DNA of 64,000 nt from Cranoglanis bouderius (taxonomy: Eukaryota > Chordata > Actinopteri > Siluriformes > Cranoglanididae). The notes beneath the pieces were generated by a model. That model saw only the letters and a program-made list of their open reading frames with translations, had not been told where the DNA came from and searched no databases. The stretch spans positions 2,580,001-2,644,000 of the forward strand of contig CM042555.1 in assembly GCA_023630585.1 (NCBI GenBank), written 5' to 3'. A program made the position numbers and the translations under genes. Each line of letters begins with the position of its first letter. Position 1 is the first letter of the stretch. This document shows positions 49,038-63,670 of this stretch, piece after piece.

Positions 49038-49794
49038 TTAAACTGTGGTATCTGCACCAAGACGTTAGCAGATCCTTTAAGTCCTTTAAGTTGCCAGGTG
49101 GGGCCTCCATGGATCGGACTTGTTTGTCCAGCACGTCCCACAGGTGCTCGATCGGATTGGCCGTCCACATGATGTAAAAGAAAACATGATTCATCAGACC
49201 AGGCCACCTTCTTCCATTGCTCCATGGTCCAGTTCTGATGCCCATTGTAGGTTTCGGTGGTGGACAGGGGTCAGCATGGGCACTCTGACCGGTCTGCAGC
49301 TGCGCAGCCCCATACGCAGCAAGCTGTGATGCACTGTGTGTTCTGACTCCTTTCTATCAGAGCCAGCATTAACCTTTTCAGCAATTTGTGCTACAGTAGC
49401 TCTTCTGTGGGATCGGACCAGACGGGCTAGCCTTCACTCCCCACGCGTATCAATGAGCCCACGACCCTGTCTCCGGTTCACCGGTTGTCCTTCCTTGGAC
49501 CACTTTTGGTAGGTACTAACCACCGCATACCGGGGACACCCCACAAGACCTGCCGTTTTGGAGATGCTCTGACCCAGTCGTCTAACCATCACAATTTGGC
49601 CCTTGTCAAAGTCGCTCAGATCCTTACGCTTGCCCATTTTTCCTGCTTCCAACACGTCAACTTCGAGAACTGACTGTTCACTTGCTGCCTAATGTATCCC
49701 ACCCCTTGACAGGTGCCACTTTAACGATATGATCAATGTTATTCACGTCACCTGTCAGAGGATGTAATGTTATGACTGATCTGCGTATATATTT
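49038..49794 (-). mobile_element. Tc1-like element fragment, internally deleted
   Basis: Minus-strand transposase pieces: an N-terminus from 49637 (MGKRKDLSDFDKGQIVMVRR) with helix-turn-helix sequence, an AWSDESCF first-Asp motif near 49190, then a deletion leading to the C-terminal NPIEHLWDVLDKQVRS near 49130. Reading-frame changes and stops intervene (around 49434 and 49220). The right end is GTTATGACTGATCTGCGTAT. It is a third Tc1 lineage, distinct from those at 5163 and 31961. Confidence 0.85.
49434..49637 (-). pseudogene. Tc1 transposase N-terminal fragment
   Basis: About 68 codons of a paired-like DNA-binding region (DKGQIVMVRRLGQSISKTAG, then YQKWSKEGQPVNRRQGRG with the GRG-type linker) terminate at a stop. 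This is the recognition half of a transposase without a catalytic core in frame. Confidence 0.85.
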
Positions 49795-49839
49795 ATTTTG
49801 TTTAACAACACATTTTTGTCATTCGTTTATTATTAGTCT

Positions 49840-50075
49840 GAGATTGTGTGGTGAGTCTGCCATACAAGTCCTTGTGAAAGAGCTGTTACTATAGAAACGA
49901 CGATGCATTAGAACGAGCGCACCTGTGATTTACGCTACAGCTGAAATTATTGTCTGAGATATAGATATTACTTCACACCTTCTGATTCGAGAATTCAGCT
50001 ATGCTGTAGTATGAAGAAAACTAATCAACATCCTCTGACCAATCAGATTCCAGAATTCAGCAGCACTGTTGTATA
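49840..50075 (-). mobile_element. Fold-back repeat family, reverse copy
   Basis: In reverse orientation it has TACTATAGAAACGACGATGC, GTGATTTACGCTACAGCTG and a repeated terminus (CTTCTGATTCGAGAATTCAG near 49979 and CTCTGACCAATCAGATTCC near 50033), indicating two nested or tandem ends. Confidence 0.7.
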
Positions 50076-50388
50076 TTATTATGTATTGGACGAGTCCTGC
50101 TGCAGGGTGAGCCGACATCAACTGAAATCTGAGGCATCTGATTCAGTAAAGAGTAAAATCACAAGACAGTTTCACTGATTTAACAAGTGCTGATGAAAAA
50201 AGGGAATAAAGAAAAGAAAAGGAAAAAAAGAAACAGAAGAGAAATGTAAACATGATGTGAAAATATAGCACAGAAAAAATGAAAGCTCGGGTTCAGCTCT
50301 GATCATATTACACAGTTTAGTATGTAATCAAATAAGGACATATGGGTGCACAGCGTGCTGCATTAATTAAACCTCAGGATGCTGGCGC

Positions 50389-52154
<1,766 letters not shown>

Positions 52155-52480
52155 ACCAGAGCTTTTGAATGATGGTTTCTGATTGGTCAGAAGCTGTTGA
52201 TTTAATTTTCCATAACTGCATCTGCAAAGGTTTATATTGATGCGCTCGTTTCTATAGTAACAGCTCATACACAGAGACTAAACTAACGCTAATAATAAAT
52301 GGACTAAAATGTGTTTTTGTTTTTATTTAACGAAATAATAGTTGTTGATATGGGAACGTTTTCTGTAAGGAGACATTTGTTTAGCATTTATGGAAGGAGT
52401 CTCCGGTGTTAGCCTAGTGCTTTGTAACAGTCGGAGGTAAAGCGGTAACTTTAAGATTTCAGACACAGGGAAGTCTGAGA
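52155..52480 (+). mobile_element. Fold-back repeat family, left-half copy
   Basis: Contains GGTTTCTGATTGGTCAGAAG, TTTATATTGATGCGCTCG, TCTGTAAGGAGACATTTG and GGAAGGAGTCTCCGGTGTTA, then TAACAGTCGGAGGTAAAGC. Confidence 0.8.
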
Positions 52481-52747
52481 GAGAGAAAAGAGAAGCTACG
52501 AAGCTACGACTTCACGCCACAATAATGAACGTAAGATGAAGATAAATGAGTGAATTTGGGGGTCCATGGATCCTTAACAGAATAATCTCTTAATGTCAGG
52601 TGGCGTGTAAACAACAGAAATGTTCTCTCTCTATATTTTATTGCTGTTCCGATTTTAGTAAATTTAAATGAGATACTTGATATCAGGGGAAGAACAAATA
52701 AAGAAAAGGGACTGAGAGACAGAGATAAAATGGTTAAAATGGTTTAA

Positions 52748-52806
<59 letters not shown>

Positions 52807-52838
52807 AATGATTTCTGGTTTTGCTCCCCAGATAATCC

Positions 52839-52879
<41 letters not shown>

Positions 52880-55550
52880 GGGAAATATTATTGGCACCCA
52901 TCATGAAATGATAAAAGTGAGCAGGTGGATGAATAAATGGATGAATTTGTTTCTTTTTATCTGAAAATATAAATAACCTCCATCAAGGTGAAGGCTCCGC
53001 ACTCTCCTGTGTTGTGCTTACGGGTCAAAATCCTCAGACTCTCAAACCTGAATTATTATTTAACCTTTAGATTTATTTAAATGTATTCATGCATTTCCCC
53101 CTTTTCGAAATAAATCCACAGAGACCATCCGCAAGGCAAAGGACATCCTTTGAAAACATCGTCTTTATTTATACACATGAAGACACCCGATATGCTGGAT
53201 TTTTATTTCCAGAGAAGTGAGAATAAAGAATGAGAGAGAGAGAGAGAGAGAGAGAGATGAAGAGACAGGAGAGCCGAGGCAAACAGTAAATAAACGAAAG
53301 ATGTGAGGTGTGGAGGTATTGCACGTTGTTTCATCATCTGCACGTGAGCTCTGCGTGTGCGTGACGTGGAATATAGAGAATCGGTTTTTCCTTCACACGC
53401 CTTGTTTTTAGGGAAATATCCAGAGGAAAAAACAACAACATGGCCACTCATTCAAGACGTTTTCACGTAATAAATACGGAGCTCATCACGTGATGTGTGA
53501 TGTAACGAGTGACGGCTGGTAGTGATCACTGGGTTCGTGATGAATTATACTGCATTACAGTACATTTTCCTGAGGTATCGCATGATATCTTGAAAGACAA
53601 ATTTTAAATGCCGTTACGTAAACCGATTAGGAGAATATTTACTGTTAAAGGTTTCATATTGAACCTTAAAAAATGTATACATTTTTTAATTCATTACTAG
53701 ATTTATTTATTAACATGATTAGAATAAATGTTTTTGCCATTTTTAGTTGAAAGTAATTCTTTTTGATCGATTATTTATAGATTTTAAATGCTTAATCAGA
53801 CACTTCTACAATGATAGATTGATAAATGTGGAGAAAAATAAACAGATTTGTAGATATAAAAGTTTTCTTAATGCATCAGTACTGTTTGTTAGTAACCCTA
53901 TGGTTCGTGATACACATCATGTATCGTAGAAAGTATCGTGATATGATATTTTTGTCACATCACCCACCACTAATAGTGATATCAGACGTGAGGCTAAAAT
54001 CAAATATCTATCAAAAGCCTGATAGTGCATCTATAAAGTATCACAAAGTCTCAATGGCAGCATGACGTGGGGCAAAGTATTACACACACACACTTAAAGG
54101 CAGATAGACAACTGCTTTCAGCATTTCTAATTTTTAAAGTATTTCAAGTACTGGCTTCATTTCGTGTTACCTTCGAATACCAAAGACGGAAAACAGAAAA
54201 GCTGTAATGCCTTCATTCAAACAAATAAACAGACCCCCCCTCCCCCACCCCCAAACTTACAGTTCTGTCATCTGTCCTTTCTTGTGTAATTTGTACTTTG
54301 GACAGTGTATGCTCAGTCTATCTACTTCTCAATCACTGTTGCATACAGTGATTTTATCGCTGCAAGTCGCCAGTTACTACGAAGTCTCCAGGTCTATGAA
54401 GCTGGACACGCCCACATCTAGTCACCAACGATCGCTGTCGGTCATGTTGCCGGAAGTCACCAGCTCTCATTGAACACGAATGGTCTCCGGTCGCTTTGTC
54501 GCTGTGTGAACGTCCCTTTACAAACCTGCCCAAATGGAGATCGAGCCTAGGGGGCGTGTCACTCTGTGCGATCACCTGACACGGCTGTCGCCGATTGGCT
54601 GTATGAATCTACATCGTGGGCGAGAGAGAAATCAGCCCAAGCTTCTCTTCTCGTTTCTTCATAACATTGTGCGTTTTTCTTACAAAAATGTCCACCAACA
54701 TAATCCACCATGAAACATTTGTTACAGCAAACAAATTTGACGTGGACACCAAAAAAAGAAATGTTGTTAATGGTAAGGTTTGTTTGTTTTTTTATCTTTT
54801 AAAGACAAGCGGGATTAACCCTGCCAGATCATATCGTTTATACCAGCCAAGAGGTTCAAAATCATCATCTATCCTTTAAGAGGTTTGAAGGTCTATGTGA
54901 AGATCACAGCAGAGTTTAAAGTGTCAGTTTTGCTCGATAGTCATCAAATTTCTCGGGAGATTTCGACACATCGAGGCAACTTTTCATCCCCGGATCAATA
55001 AAGAACCTTTAAAAACTTTAAAACCTCTAAAAACTTGAGACTCTGAATCGCCTCATCAAGGCTGCAGTGTATTTCCCATCAGCAGGGGTCAGACAGTGCC
55101 GCAATATCTGAACAGATTATGTCTCAGCGGCTCATTCTGGTCTTTATGAATGCTAGTTCATGGCTTTAACCTTCTGCCACGTTTTTAACCTTCAGTGCCT
55201 GTGGTGGTGCACTTTGCTTGAACCGAGAGTCACGTCTGGCTCATGCTGAGGGACCAGAGATACCGAAAACAAGCAGCGGTCAAAACAAAGAGCAGCTCAG
55301 AGGACTATATCGCCATCTGCTGGACGACTGTGTTATCTACCCACTACATTCATATTGCATCCAGACAATAGTAGTGTGTGCGTGTGTGTGTGTGTGTGTG
55401 CAGATTATTGTACTCTAATCCCATTTTAAAACTCCCGAAATCACACTAGAGTACTGATTCATTCTCTTCCTTGTCTAAGTGTAGTTCAGTGCTACAATGC
55501 TTGTGATGTTAATTTAGTCAGACGTGTTAGTTAGATTTCTGCTGCCACAA
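52481..55550. other. Intergenic with GT and GA microsatellites
   Basis: (GT)n at about 52751-52804, (GA)n at about 52841-52876 and about 53231-53258. ATTGGCACCCATCATGA at about 52893 is a possible transposon-end relic. The remainder (about 53260-55550) is unique with no accepted coding region. Confidence 0.5.
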
Positions 55551-55554
55551 ATCA

Positions 55555-56060
55555 CCCTGTGTCTTGCTATTATAGGAAAATAATCAACGAAGGGGTGGTG
55601 TGACGAAGCAGAGTTACTCTTACAACCGTGAAGTTTGATTATTTTCCTATAACAGCATGTTTCGAAGTGTTTTATTCCTCTTATACCACCACATGTTGTC
55701 GATGTTTTTCCTAATTTATTAATTTTTTTATTTACTGAAGAACAACATAACCGTTTAATGTTGTGGAACATCCGCAAAAAAAACAAAACAAACAAAAACA
55801 AAAAAACAAACAGGTTAGTTCTTGTATATGTTATAGCAGCTATAAACAGCCATTCCCTCAGAAGTGTCCTGTTTTTTTTCCCTTTCTCTTGACATTAATA
55901 AGACAAAAAACAAAACAAAAACGCAGCTTTTCATGTTACAGAGAAACTGAAACTCCTCTGTCTTGAAAACTTAAACGCACAGCTTTACCTCAGCCTGTTA
56001 CCAAGCGCTGACACTGGAGACTCCTTCCGTAAATGTTAAATAAACCTCATCTTTCGAAAA
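55555..56060 (-). mobile_element. Fold-back repeat family, reverse copy with clear hairpin
   Basis: Hairpin arms of 22 nt lie at 55566-55587 and 55635-55656 (one mismatch). The reversed central blocks follow (TTAGTTCTTGTATATGTTAT, ATAGCAGCTATAAACAGCC, CTGACACTGGAGACTCCTTC). The left end of the family is missing. Confidence 0.82.
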
Positions 56061-56819
56061 CTAGAAAACCTCCACTGTACAAGTCCCCGTGAGGCTATAG
56101 ATGGTATCTTTATTATTGTCTTAGATGATCTTTAACAAATCAAATCAAGTTTGGCGTTTATTTATTTATTTATTTATTTATTTTTAATGTGTTTTTTAAA
56201 AGTTCTTGGTAGGGACAGTTTATCTGAATGTTTAAAGAACCTGGAAGTCTTAATGAAGTGAGCCCAGCCCAGACAGTATCATAACACCCTTATCGACAGT
56301 CAGCTCGACATCTGATCCAGCATAACTCACACTCCTGAATCCTGAATTCCTTATTATGCATAATTTAACCATCAGCACTTGATGCCACATAGGATGAAAC
56401 CGAATTTCATGGATTTTCAGATTTCCTGGCCACCAAACAATGATCAGATTTCTATAGAAATTCGAATAAACCCATCCATCACCTGGTGCACTCAATCCTG
56501 CCGGTGTGTCCCATCACGCTGTGAGATTGTGGAACTGTTCTTTGGCCTCGGGTGCTACACGTTTCCTTTATACTTTGTGTGATTGATGATCATTGTGAGC
56601 CATGACTGTGTACACTTCATCTCTCAATCAGGTTTCAGAACACTGTTGTTTTTTGTTGTTTTTTTTGGAGCCAGGAACAATGATAAACAGTGTAGAGGGT
56701 TTTGCATGCAGGAGTGTCTTGAGATGGAACCTGAGCTTCTTCTTCTTCAGAGGGTCTCAAGGTCTCTCAAGGTACAAACATGAGGAGCTGTTCTTTAATC
56801 ATTTAAGCATTCATGTATT

Positions 56820-56912
56820 GCTGGATGGATGGATGGATGGATGGATGGATGGACGGATGGATCGATCGATCGATCGACTTTATTGATCCCCAAAGGGAAA
56901 TTTGGTTAAAGC
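56820..56912. repeat. (GGAT)n/(GATC)n with retroposon-like tail
   Basis: GGAT and ATCG tetranucleotides run into CTTTATTGATCCCCAAAGGG, a phrase common at the 3' ends of fish retroposons. The element body is not recognisable. Confidence 0.5.
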
Positions 56913-57466
56913 AGCTGAACATTTATGCCACGCAAGAAAAAGAATTCCCGTCAGCATCTCGTTATTACAGATAAACATTTCTTATTTTAAGAAAATACTA
57001 AAAGGAAACATCTCATAATTACCAGAAAGGCATCTTTAATGTTTACTTTTATTAGTGAGATGCTTTTCTCGTAACAACGTTTTCTTGTAGTAATGAGATG
57101 AAATGTTTTCTCACATAATGATGCAATGTTTTCTTGTAGTAACGAGATGCTTTTCTTATAATAATGAGATGCTTTTTCTCGTAATGAAGAAATAAAAAAA
57201 TAATAATAACAAGATGCGGGTCCTCTGTTGCCCCCTGTTGAATGGTTTTTTTTTCTCCAGTCCCATTGTGCCTTATTCAAATATTATTCATTTCACATGT
57301 GCATGAAAATGTACCTTATTTTATGTACACTTTATTTATTTATTTTTACATTTGACAATATTATGGTGAAAAGGGGAAAAACCTGTCAAACTAGGAATAT
57401 AAGAGGATTTAGCCTGAGGATCTTCTGGCCCTTCCTCCATCCTTATCTCTTGATGATGGATCAATA

Positions 57467-57542
<76 letters not shown>

Positions 57543-57940
57543 ACACACACTTCCATCTCCTGTCTCTCCTATATATCTCTCATCAAACACCTTCCTGAGG
57601 AACAAGACACTCTGCTAATCAAATCACCTCCTGCCCGCTGTTTCAACGATTTGGACTCGTATAAAAGCCAGAAGAAAAACTCTCTTTCTCACAGAAATTC
57701 TCACATACACACTCTCACACTCTCTCATGTGATGCTTTTGCACAGTATTTTGACATTTCTACACAGTCGCACTTCATCGAGTAGCATCCAGTGCAAACTG
57801 AGCTATTCATTTTCATTGTCGGAGAGCAGTAAAAAAAATTCCATCTCGCTTTAAATATTAAAAATGACTTTACACCTAGTCGGTTTTAACTGGGATCTCC
57901 TTGTATAAATTGTAAATTGCCCAAGCGCTCCATCTCCCTC
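56913..57940. other. Intergenic; (CA)n with interruptions
   Basis: A reiterated AATGAGATGCTTTTCTCGTA-like sequence at about 57050-57190 forms a loose 50-bp repeat. (CT)(CA)n occupies about 57467-57551. There is no gene. Confidence 0.5.
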
Positions 57941-57944
57941 TTAT

Positions 57945-58360
57945 CAATAAACCAATCTGACAGATCCAAACTGTAGAGATGCATCTGTTTATCGACCTTC
58001 CAAACTAAATAATTGAATGATGGTTTGTGTTGTTTTTGTCCAAATTGTTTCTTTATCTGCTTTTTTTTCTATTTGGTTGTCTTTGGCACTGAACATTGAG
58101 AAAGCAGAGAGCTAATCATTAACATCCATGCGTCCATGGCACCCGAGCGAGAGACGCCTCCATCCCTAACAATTATCCATCATGATTAGTCGATCCCTGC
58201 TGCCTGATTGATCATGACCCAGGGAACATGAGCCTGTCAGGGAAATCAATCCACCTCCACTCTGAATTGACCCATTTCTGATGCCTGTATCTGCTGAGCT
58301 GCTGAAACGGCAACAAGATTGATTAGAAAAATGAGAAATAAAGTGTGATAAACAAAATGG
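57945..58360. promoter_or_regulatory. Candidate conserved non-coding element
   Basis: Unique, non-repetitive sequence with many developmental motifs: GCTAATCATTAACATCC near 58111, CAACAATTATCCATCATG-like sequence near 58170-58186, TGATTGATCATGACC near 58205, GAAATCAATCCACC near 58239 and AGATTGATTAG near 58317. These include TAAT, GATTA (OTX/PITX-like) and TGATTGAT (PBX/MEIS-like) cores. No coding frame is present. Inferred enhancer only. Confidence 0.35.
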
Positions 58361-58523
58361 AGGAAAGTGGCAGTTATTAATAATGTGTTTTAGTGATTAG
58401 TGAGTGACAAGTCATGTAAAGGCATTAAAGATTCACAGGCCATGTTTTACAGAAACTCCAGAGATAGAGAGAGAAAATCAAACCTGATAGGATGGGGGCA
58501 AAAACTAAAATAGCATTTAGAAA

Positions 58524-58525
<2 letters not shown>

Positions 58526-58621
<96 letters not shown>
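58526..58621. repeat. Alternating (TA)n(CA)n(TA)n(CA)n(TA)n block
   Basis: About 95 bp of strictly alternating purine-pyrimidine sequence in five sub-blocks, a strong Z-DNA/cruciform candidate, directly abutting a mariner-type MITE whose TA target is the last TA of the block. Confidence 0.92.
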
Positions 58622-59135
58622 CAGTACTGTGCAAAAGTTTTAGGCACCCTATTTTTTTTGTGCAAACTTTCTTATAGATTTTTTTATTTTATGACGTCTA
58701 CATTATCAAGTCAGTACAAAAAAACATTTTAGATTCCCAGACATTAGTTTTCTAGCACAAAATGAAATGTTACAGAAAAATGTTTGTATGTCATTAAAGA
58801 AAGCAGCGTATTACGTAAGAGACACTTTTCAGACAGTAAACACAATGAAGGCTGCTGGGTTTCACTGCAAAAATAAGAAGCGAGTGCGAAAGTCAAAGTG
58901 TCCAGAAGAACTGGTTCTGTAAGATGCTCAATAAAACTTACCAGCTCATTTCCTTATAAAACTGCACACATTGTACCGGAGACTACTATTTTTATTATTA
59001 TTATTATTTTTTAGTCACACCAAATATTGACTTTGTTTCATTTACTACTGTTTACTGCTCTTTGTGGTATTTTTTTTAATGTAGAAACATTAAATATAAT
59101 TATTTTGAAGGCATCTTTGCTCTACAGCATTTCTT

Positions 59136-59138
<3 letters not shown>
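58622..59138 (+). mobile_element. Mariner-type MITE, copy 3
   Basis: It begins CAGTACTGTGCAAAAGTTTT after a TA. The core is as in the copies at 22.7, 38.5 and 61.6 kb, in plus orientation. The right end is lost at CATTTCTTTGCGTGTG, where a (GT)n microsatellite (59139-59170) starts. It preserves the single GAAGG that became the chromovirus target in copy 1. Confidence 0.85.
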
Positions 59139-59170
<32 letters not shown>

Positions 59171-59181
<11 letters not shown>

Positions 59182-60640
59182 CTGTTAAACCTAATGCATA
59201 CAATTTTGCACTCAACTTTTTTCATCATGAAATGTTGCATTATTTTGTGATGTGCAATTTTCAGATTTCTAATCTGTAGATATCTGAGAAACGCGCTTTT
59301 TACCCAATAGGATGGGTCTAATTTGATCACGTGGTTAGGAAGTGGCTAATTGGCCGTCCAATCGCACCTGGTTGTTTTGATTGTTGGTAAATGTTTGTAA
59401 CAGCAGCAGTTTTAGCAGAGCGTTTATTTTCAAACCTAAACCTGATGTGCGTCAGAGTCCTGAGTTTGGAGATAAAGAACATCATGGAGGATTTTTTGGG
59501 GGGAGGAAAACGCGTTAAATGAGTGAGTCATGTGATTGGCTTTGCTGTTGTTTGAAAATGGCCGCCGCGCTTGTGTTTATATACAGAGCTGTGATTTTAA
59601 AGCTTTGAACAAACAGTGTGTGTGTGTGTTTGTACACGTACACTTGATATCCATGATTGTTTTCTGCTTTGCTAGTGCATTTGAAGAGTTTACGGTTTGT
59701 TCAGTCTGCGCATGCGTAAACATCTTAAACTCCAACTCCAGTTTCCATAGCTACAAATGCGATGCACATCCTGCAGTATGAACTTTTATCATTAAAATAG
59801 AAGATATGTTAAAAAAATTCTGTTATTACAAATAGTATGCAGTATCCTGGTCTAAAATTCCTTTCTTGAAAAATATATCTAAGATGAATTAAGATTTTTT
59901 TTTTTTTTTTTTTAAACAAAAACTAGCCATTACTCTATGAAATGTTTGTTGTATGCTCTACAATGGGTACTCTTTGATTTGTTATGTAATTACAACAAAT
60001 TCAAACTACCAGGCTATCCAGTTTCCATAAACAAAAAAAATTATCTATGTAGTCCTGATCTATAAACATCATTTTAGTTGGAATATATTGACTGGGTATG
60101 AAGATGAGCATTTATTGCATTAGTCTTGCGTACTCGCACTCGATAGGAGTAGGAACTTGGACGGTAGAGTTGGACTGATCAGAAAGAAAAGAAATAAGAA
60201 AGGAAGGAGAAGATATGGATACTCTTTGGAGTAAGAGAAAATCTGAAGGGGTGTGTGTGTGTGTGTGTGTGTGTGATGGATGACTGCACGGAGGCCGTGG
60301 GCAGCAATTGGTCAATAAGAGTGGATCCAATGGACAAATTCAATCAGAAGTCTGAAAGTGGGTGATTTCAGGAGCCCGCAGACCCGATGGAGGGGTGGGA
60401 GGATTCGTTTTCCAGATAACAGACTACCGCAGGTGGTGATCAATGCTCCTTCAGCACTGACCAGATGAAAAAGTGATGTACACACTGCTCTTCTGTGCAG
60501 GTTCGAACTCTTCCTCTTGGGCGTCTCACAGGAAAACGGTTCATTATAGTCATCGCTCACAGCACCGCAGAGGGTTCATGGTGTTAATAGTACAGTAGCA
60601 GTCCATCACACGATATACACACTTCGTCCAATATGGCAGA
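59171..60640. other. Intergenic, unique
   Basis: No gene recognised. A GCGCATGCG NRF1-like site is at 59708-59716, (GT)n at about 60250-60275, and a unique segment at about 60280-60590 has higher complexity but only short, unsupported open frames. Confidence 0.45.
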
Positions 60641-60699
60641 TGCTCTACATAATTTTAAAAAAATAATAATAATTTAAATGTACAAGCCTTGCTATTTTA

Positions 60700-61150
60700 A
60701 AGTTTTTGTGAGCGGTTTATTTAACATTGGTACAAAGACTCCTTCCATAAATCAGTTAAAGCTGTTATGTTTTCCGACACAGGAAAGTCTTCAGGGCTCG
60801 GTGTTTTGTGGTTTCTCAGTAATATGCCGTGGTTCATTAAAATTCAAGAGCGAGGGGAAAAAAGAAAGGCTGGTTAGGGACTGATGGTTTATAGCTGATT
60901 ATAATGTAAGTGAGAACAGGAGCTTGTTTTGTAGATTTTCCACAACATTAAAGGTAACATTAAAAGGATAAAAAAAAACAACAACCTGATGTTCTTTCCT
61001 AAATAAATGTATCACCGCTGGCAAGGTGCTTCGGTGTAAGAGGAATAATACGCTTCGAGATGTGCTGTTATGGGGGAAATGATCGACTTTGCGGGTGTAA
61101 CAGTAACTCCGCTTCATCACACCGCCCTGTCGTTGATTTGTTTTCTGGAA
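60700..61150 (+). mobile_element. Fold-back repeat family, copy near right side
   Basis: Contains GACTCCTTCCATAAATC, then GTTATGTTTTCCGACACAG, TATAGCTGATTATAATGTAA, GTAAGAGGAATAATACGCTT and GTGCTGTTATGGGGGAAATG, ending near CGCCCTGTCGTTGATTTG. It is diverged. Confidence 0.72.
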
Positions 61151-61647
61151 ATATTTACTGGATTATGTTCTGGAAAATTGAGATTGGCTTCACAGTGGTT
61201 GCATCAAAACACTTGCGTGCGTGCGCGCACACACACACACACACACAGGAAAACGTAAATCATTAATAAAAACAAAGAAGCTTCAATGAAAATCGAGCAA
61301 TGAAATAAAGCAGTAAATAAATAAAACAAAAACTATAGATTTAAAAAACAACGGGACAAAGCAGAAGACTCTGTCCGCCCTCCCTTGGTGTCACTTATAC
61401 ATGTCATAAAGAACACCTTAAGTGTTTTAATTTAATTCTTTTTAAAACAAAAATAAAAAAAATCTTGGTTTTCTGCAAGAGAAAAAGCACCGGTCACCTT
61501 TACACCTCCCTCGAGTCTGTGGAATGTTCCGGCATTTCTAATGTTGTTGTGTGGGTTTGATGAGTGAGACAGCAGGTATCTCGATTTCCTCATTACACCA
61601 CTCAGCCGGTCCTCCCACACACCTCTCATCACTTCAACACCCACATA

Positions 61648-62131
61648 CAGGACCGTGCAAAAGTGTTCGGCGCGTGCAAAGAAATGCTGTAGAGCAAAGA
61701 TGCCTTCAAAATAATGAAACTGAATGTTTCTACATTTAAAAAACAAATACTGTAAAGAGCAGTAAACAGTGGTAAATGATTGGGGGGGGTAAATAAATAA
61801 ATAATAGTCTCCGGTACAATGTGTGCAGGTTTATAAGGAAATGAGCTGGTAAGTTTTATTGAGCATCTTGCAGAACCAGACACAGTTCTTCTGGACACTT
61901 TGACTTTCGCACTCGCTTCTTATTTTTGCAGCGAAACCCAGCAGCTTTTTGACTGAAAAGTGTCTCTTACGTAATACACTGCTTTCTTAAATGACATACA
62001 AATGTTTTTCTGTAACATTTAATTTTGTGCCAGAAAACTAATGTTTGGGAATCTAAAATGTTTTTTTTTTTTTTTTTTGTACCGACTTGATAATGTAGAA
62101 GTGCATTGCCTAAAACTTTTGCACAGTACTG
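61648..62131 (-). mobile_element. Mariner-type MITE, copy 4 (complete, 484 bp)
   Basis: It is flanked by TA (61646-61647 and 62132-62133). Ends are CAGGACCGTGCAAAAGTGTT and, inverted, CAGTACTGTGCAAAAGTTTT, giving imperfect TIRs. It has no transposase; short open frames inside are shared by all copies and are not conserved as protein. This copy defines the family borders. Confidence 0.88.
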
Positions 62132-62634
62132 TACATCTTTCCACACACACACTGTATATTAATAATAACACAGTGGAAATCTCCTGGTGTTTTGAATCAG
62201 TGTACACACGGCACCCGCAACCTCGTGCGTCGCTTCTTGGAGTGAAAGCGCTTTAACTCCGCCCACACATCACGCGCCAAATCATAAAACTTGTATCGTT
62301 TTTTTTTTTTGTTTGTTTTTTTACCCCGTGGCTTTGTGAATAGTTTTGTTTAGCCCTGCTTGGCATTTCGGTGACGCTGACTTTGTTGCTTTTAGCATGA
62401 CCTGCTTAGCATCTTTTCTTTGTGTGTGGGTTCTTTTTTGTTTTTTGTTTTTTTGTTTTTCTCCTCCCCTTTTTTCTGACCAGCATTGCCACCACATTCC
62501 CACTCTTCATTTAAGCCACAGGTACTAAAAGGTACTGCCATTCAGAGGACCAAACCAGGAAGAGCGGTCGTGCAATGAATATCGAACATTTCGTGAATGT
62601 ACTGGACTGTTATTATATACTATTGGACTGTTAT

Positions 62635-62689
<55 letters not shown>

Positions 62690-63670
62690 GTATATACACT
62701 AAGATTTTACTGCAAACGTTTAGTTTATTGTCTTACGGCACTTCATTGGCAGCCCCACTTTCAGTACATTACTGTAAATATTTTACAGTGTAGCATTAAA
62801 TTCATTCCTAAATCCTACTGGAGTTTTTTGTGGCACCGAATCTGGAAACGTCTAGAACGTATTCTTCAGATGTTGTGAACATTAAATCTGCAGATACCTG
62901 CCGGTTGATATGACGTGATTTGATGATGGGCACAACTTTTCCGAAATTGCACCGGGATTCTTAGGCGTGTGCAAAATGGACCGTTATCGAGGCATCCAGC
63001 ATTTAAGGGTGTCCTTGTCCGATTGGTAGATCAGATCTACGTATTTTGTCAATGTTTTGTGAGACTTCATCCAAGAAGAGATGCTAGAAAGATGGTTTTA
63101 GATGGGACTTGGGAGGTGAATGGAGGAAGGTGGTGTATCGTCAGCACAGCGAAGGTACGGGACGCTTTGTGATAATAATGGGGGGGGAGTCCTGTAGTGA
63201 ATCTGTGGAGTGACGAAGCTACCAGTGTTCCGTCCAATCTCGATCCTTATTAAGCGGAGTTATGGTAGCTGATTCATCATCTTAGTTTGATTGTCATCCT
63301 TGACATCGTTGACTGGTCACAATTCTGGAGAGCTTTCTTAAATTCTTACTTTTTTTTTTTTATTGGGCTTAAATTAAACATCTGGCTCTCGATTGTGAAT
63401 TCCTGATGTTCTGGACACAGATGTTCTAGAGAAAGGTCTAAATGTAGGACAATATCTGTCAGCCTGGTTAGGGAGGAGTCACAACTCTAAGCTTTAAATG
63501 TGTAATCATCCAAACTGGGAACGGGGCGTTCAGTACCGTAACTAGCAAGTGAATTATTTATTTCAACGCCCGTTTTGTGAGGCGATTATTCGGTGCCTTG
63601 AAGACTCCCTCGGCTCGTTGGAGCCATCATGAAGCATGACTCGTAGCGCTATTGGGGTAAAGAGAATAGT
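62132..63670. other. Intergenic; (TA)n and T-rich sequence
   Basis: (TA)n(TG)n(TA)n occupies about 62634-62697. The rest is unique with T-rich runs and no recognised gene. Confidence 0.5.

Noticed and set aside
54207..54575. Overlapping frames on both strands
   Set aside because: No similarity to any family I know and no exon signals; likely chance.
60312..60560. 82-codon minus frame as a small gene or exon
   Set aside because: Composition is more balanced than its surroundings, but there are no convincing splice sites or domain motifs.
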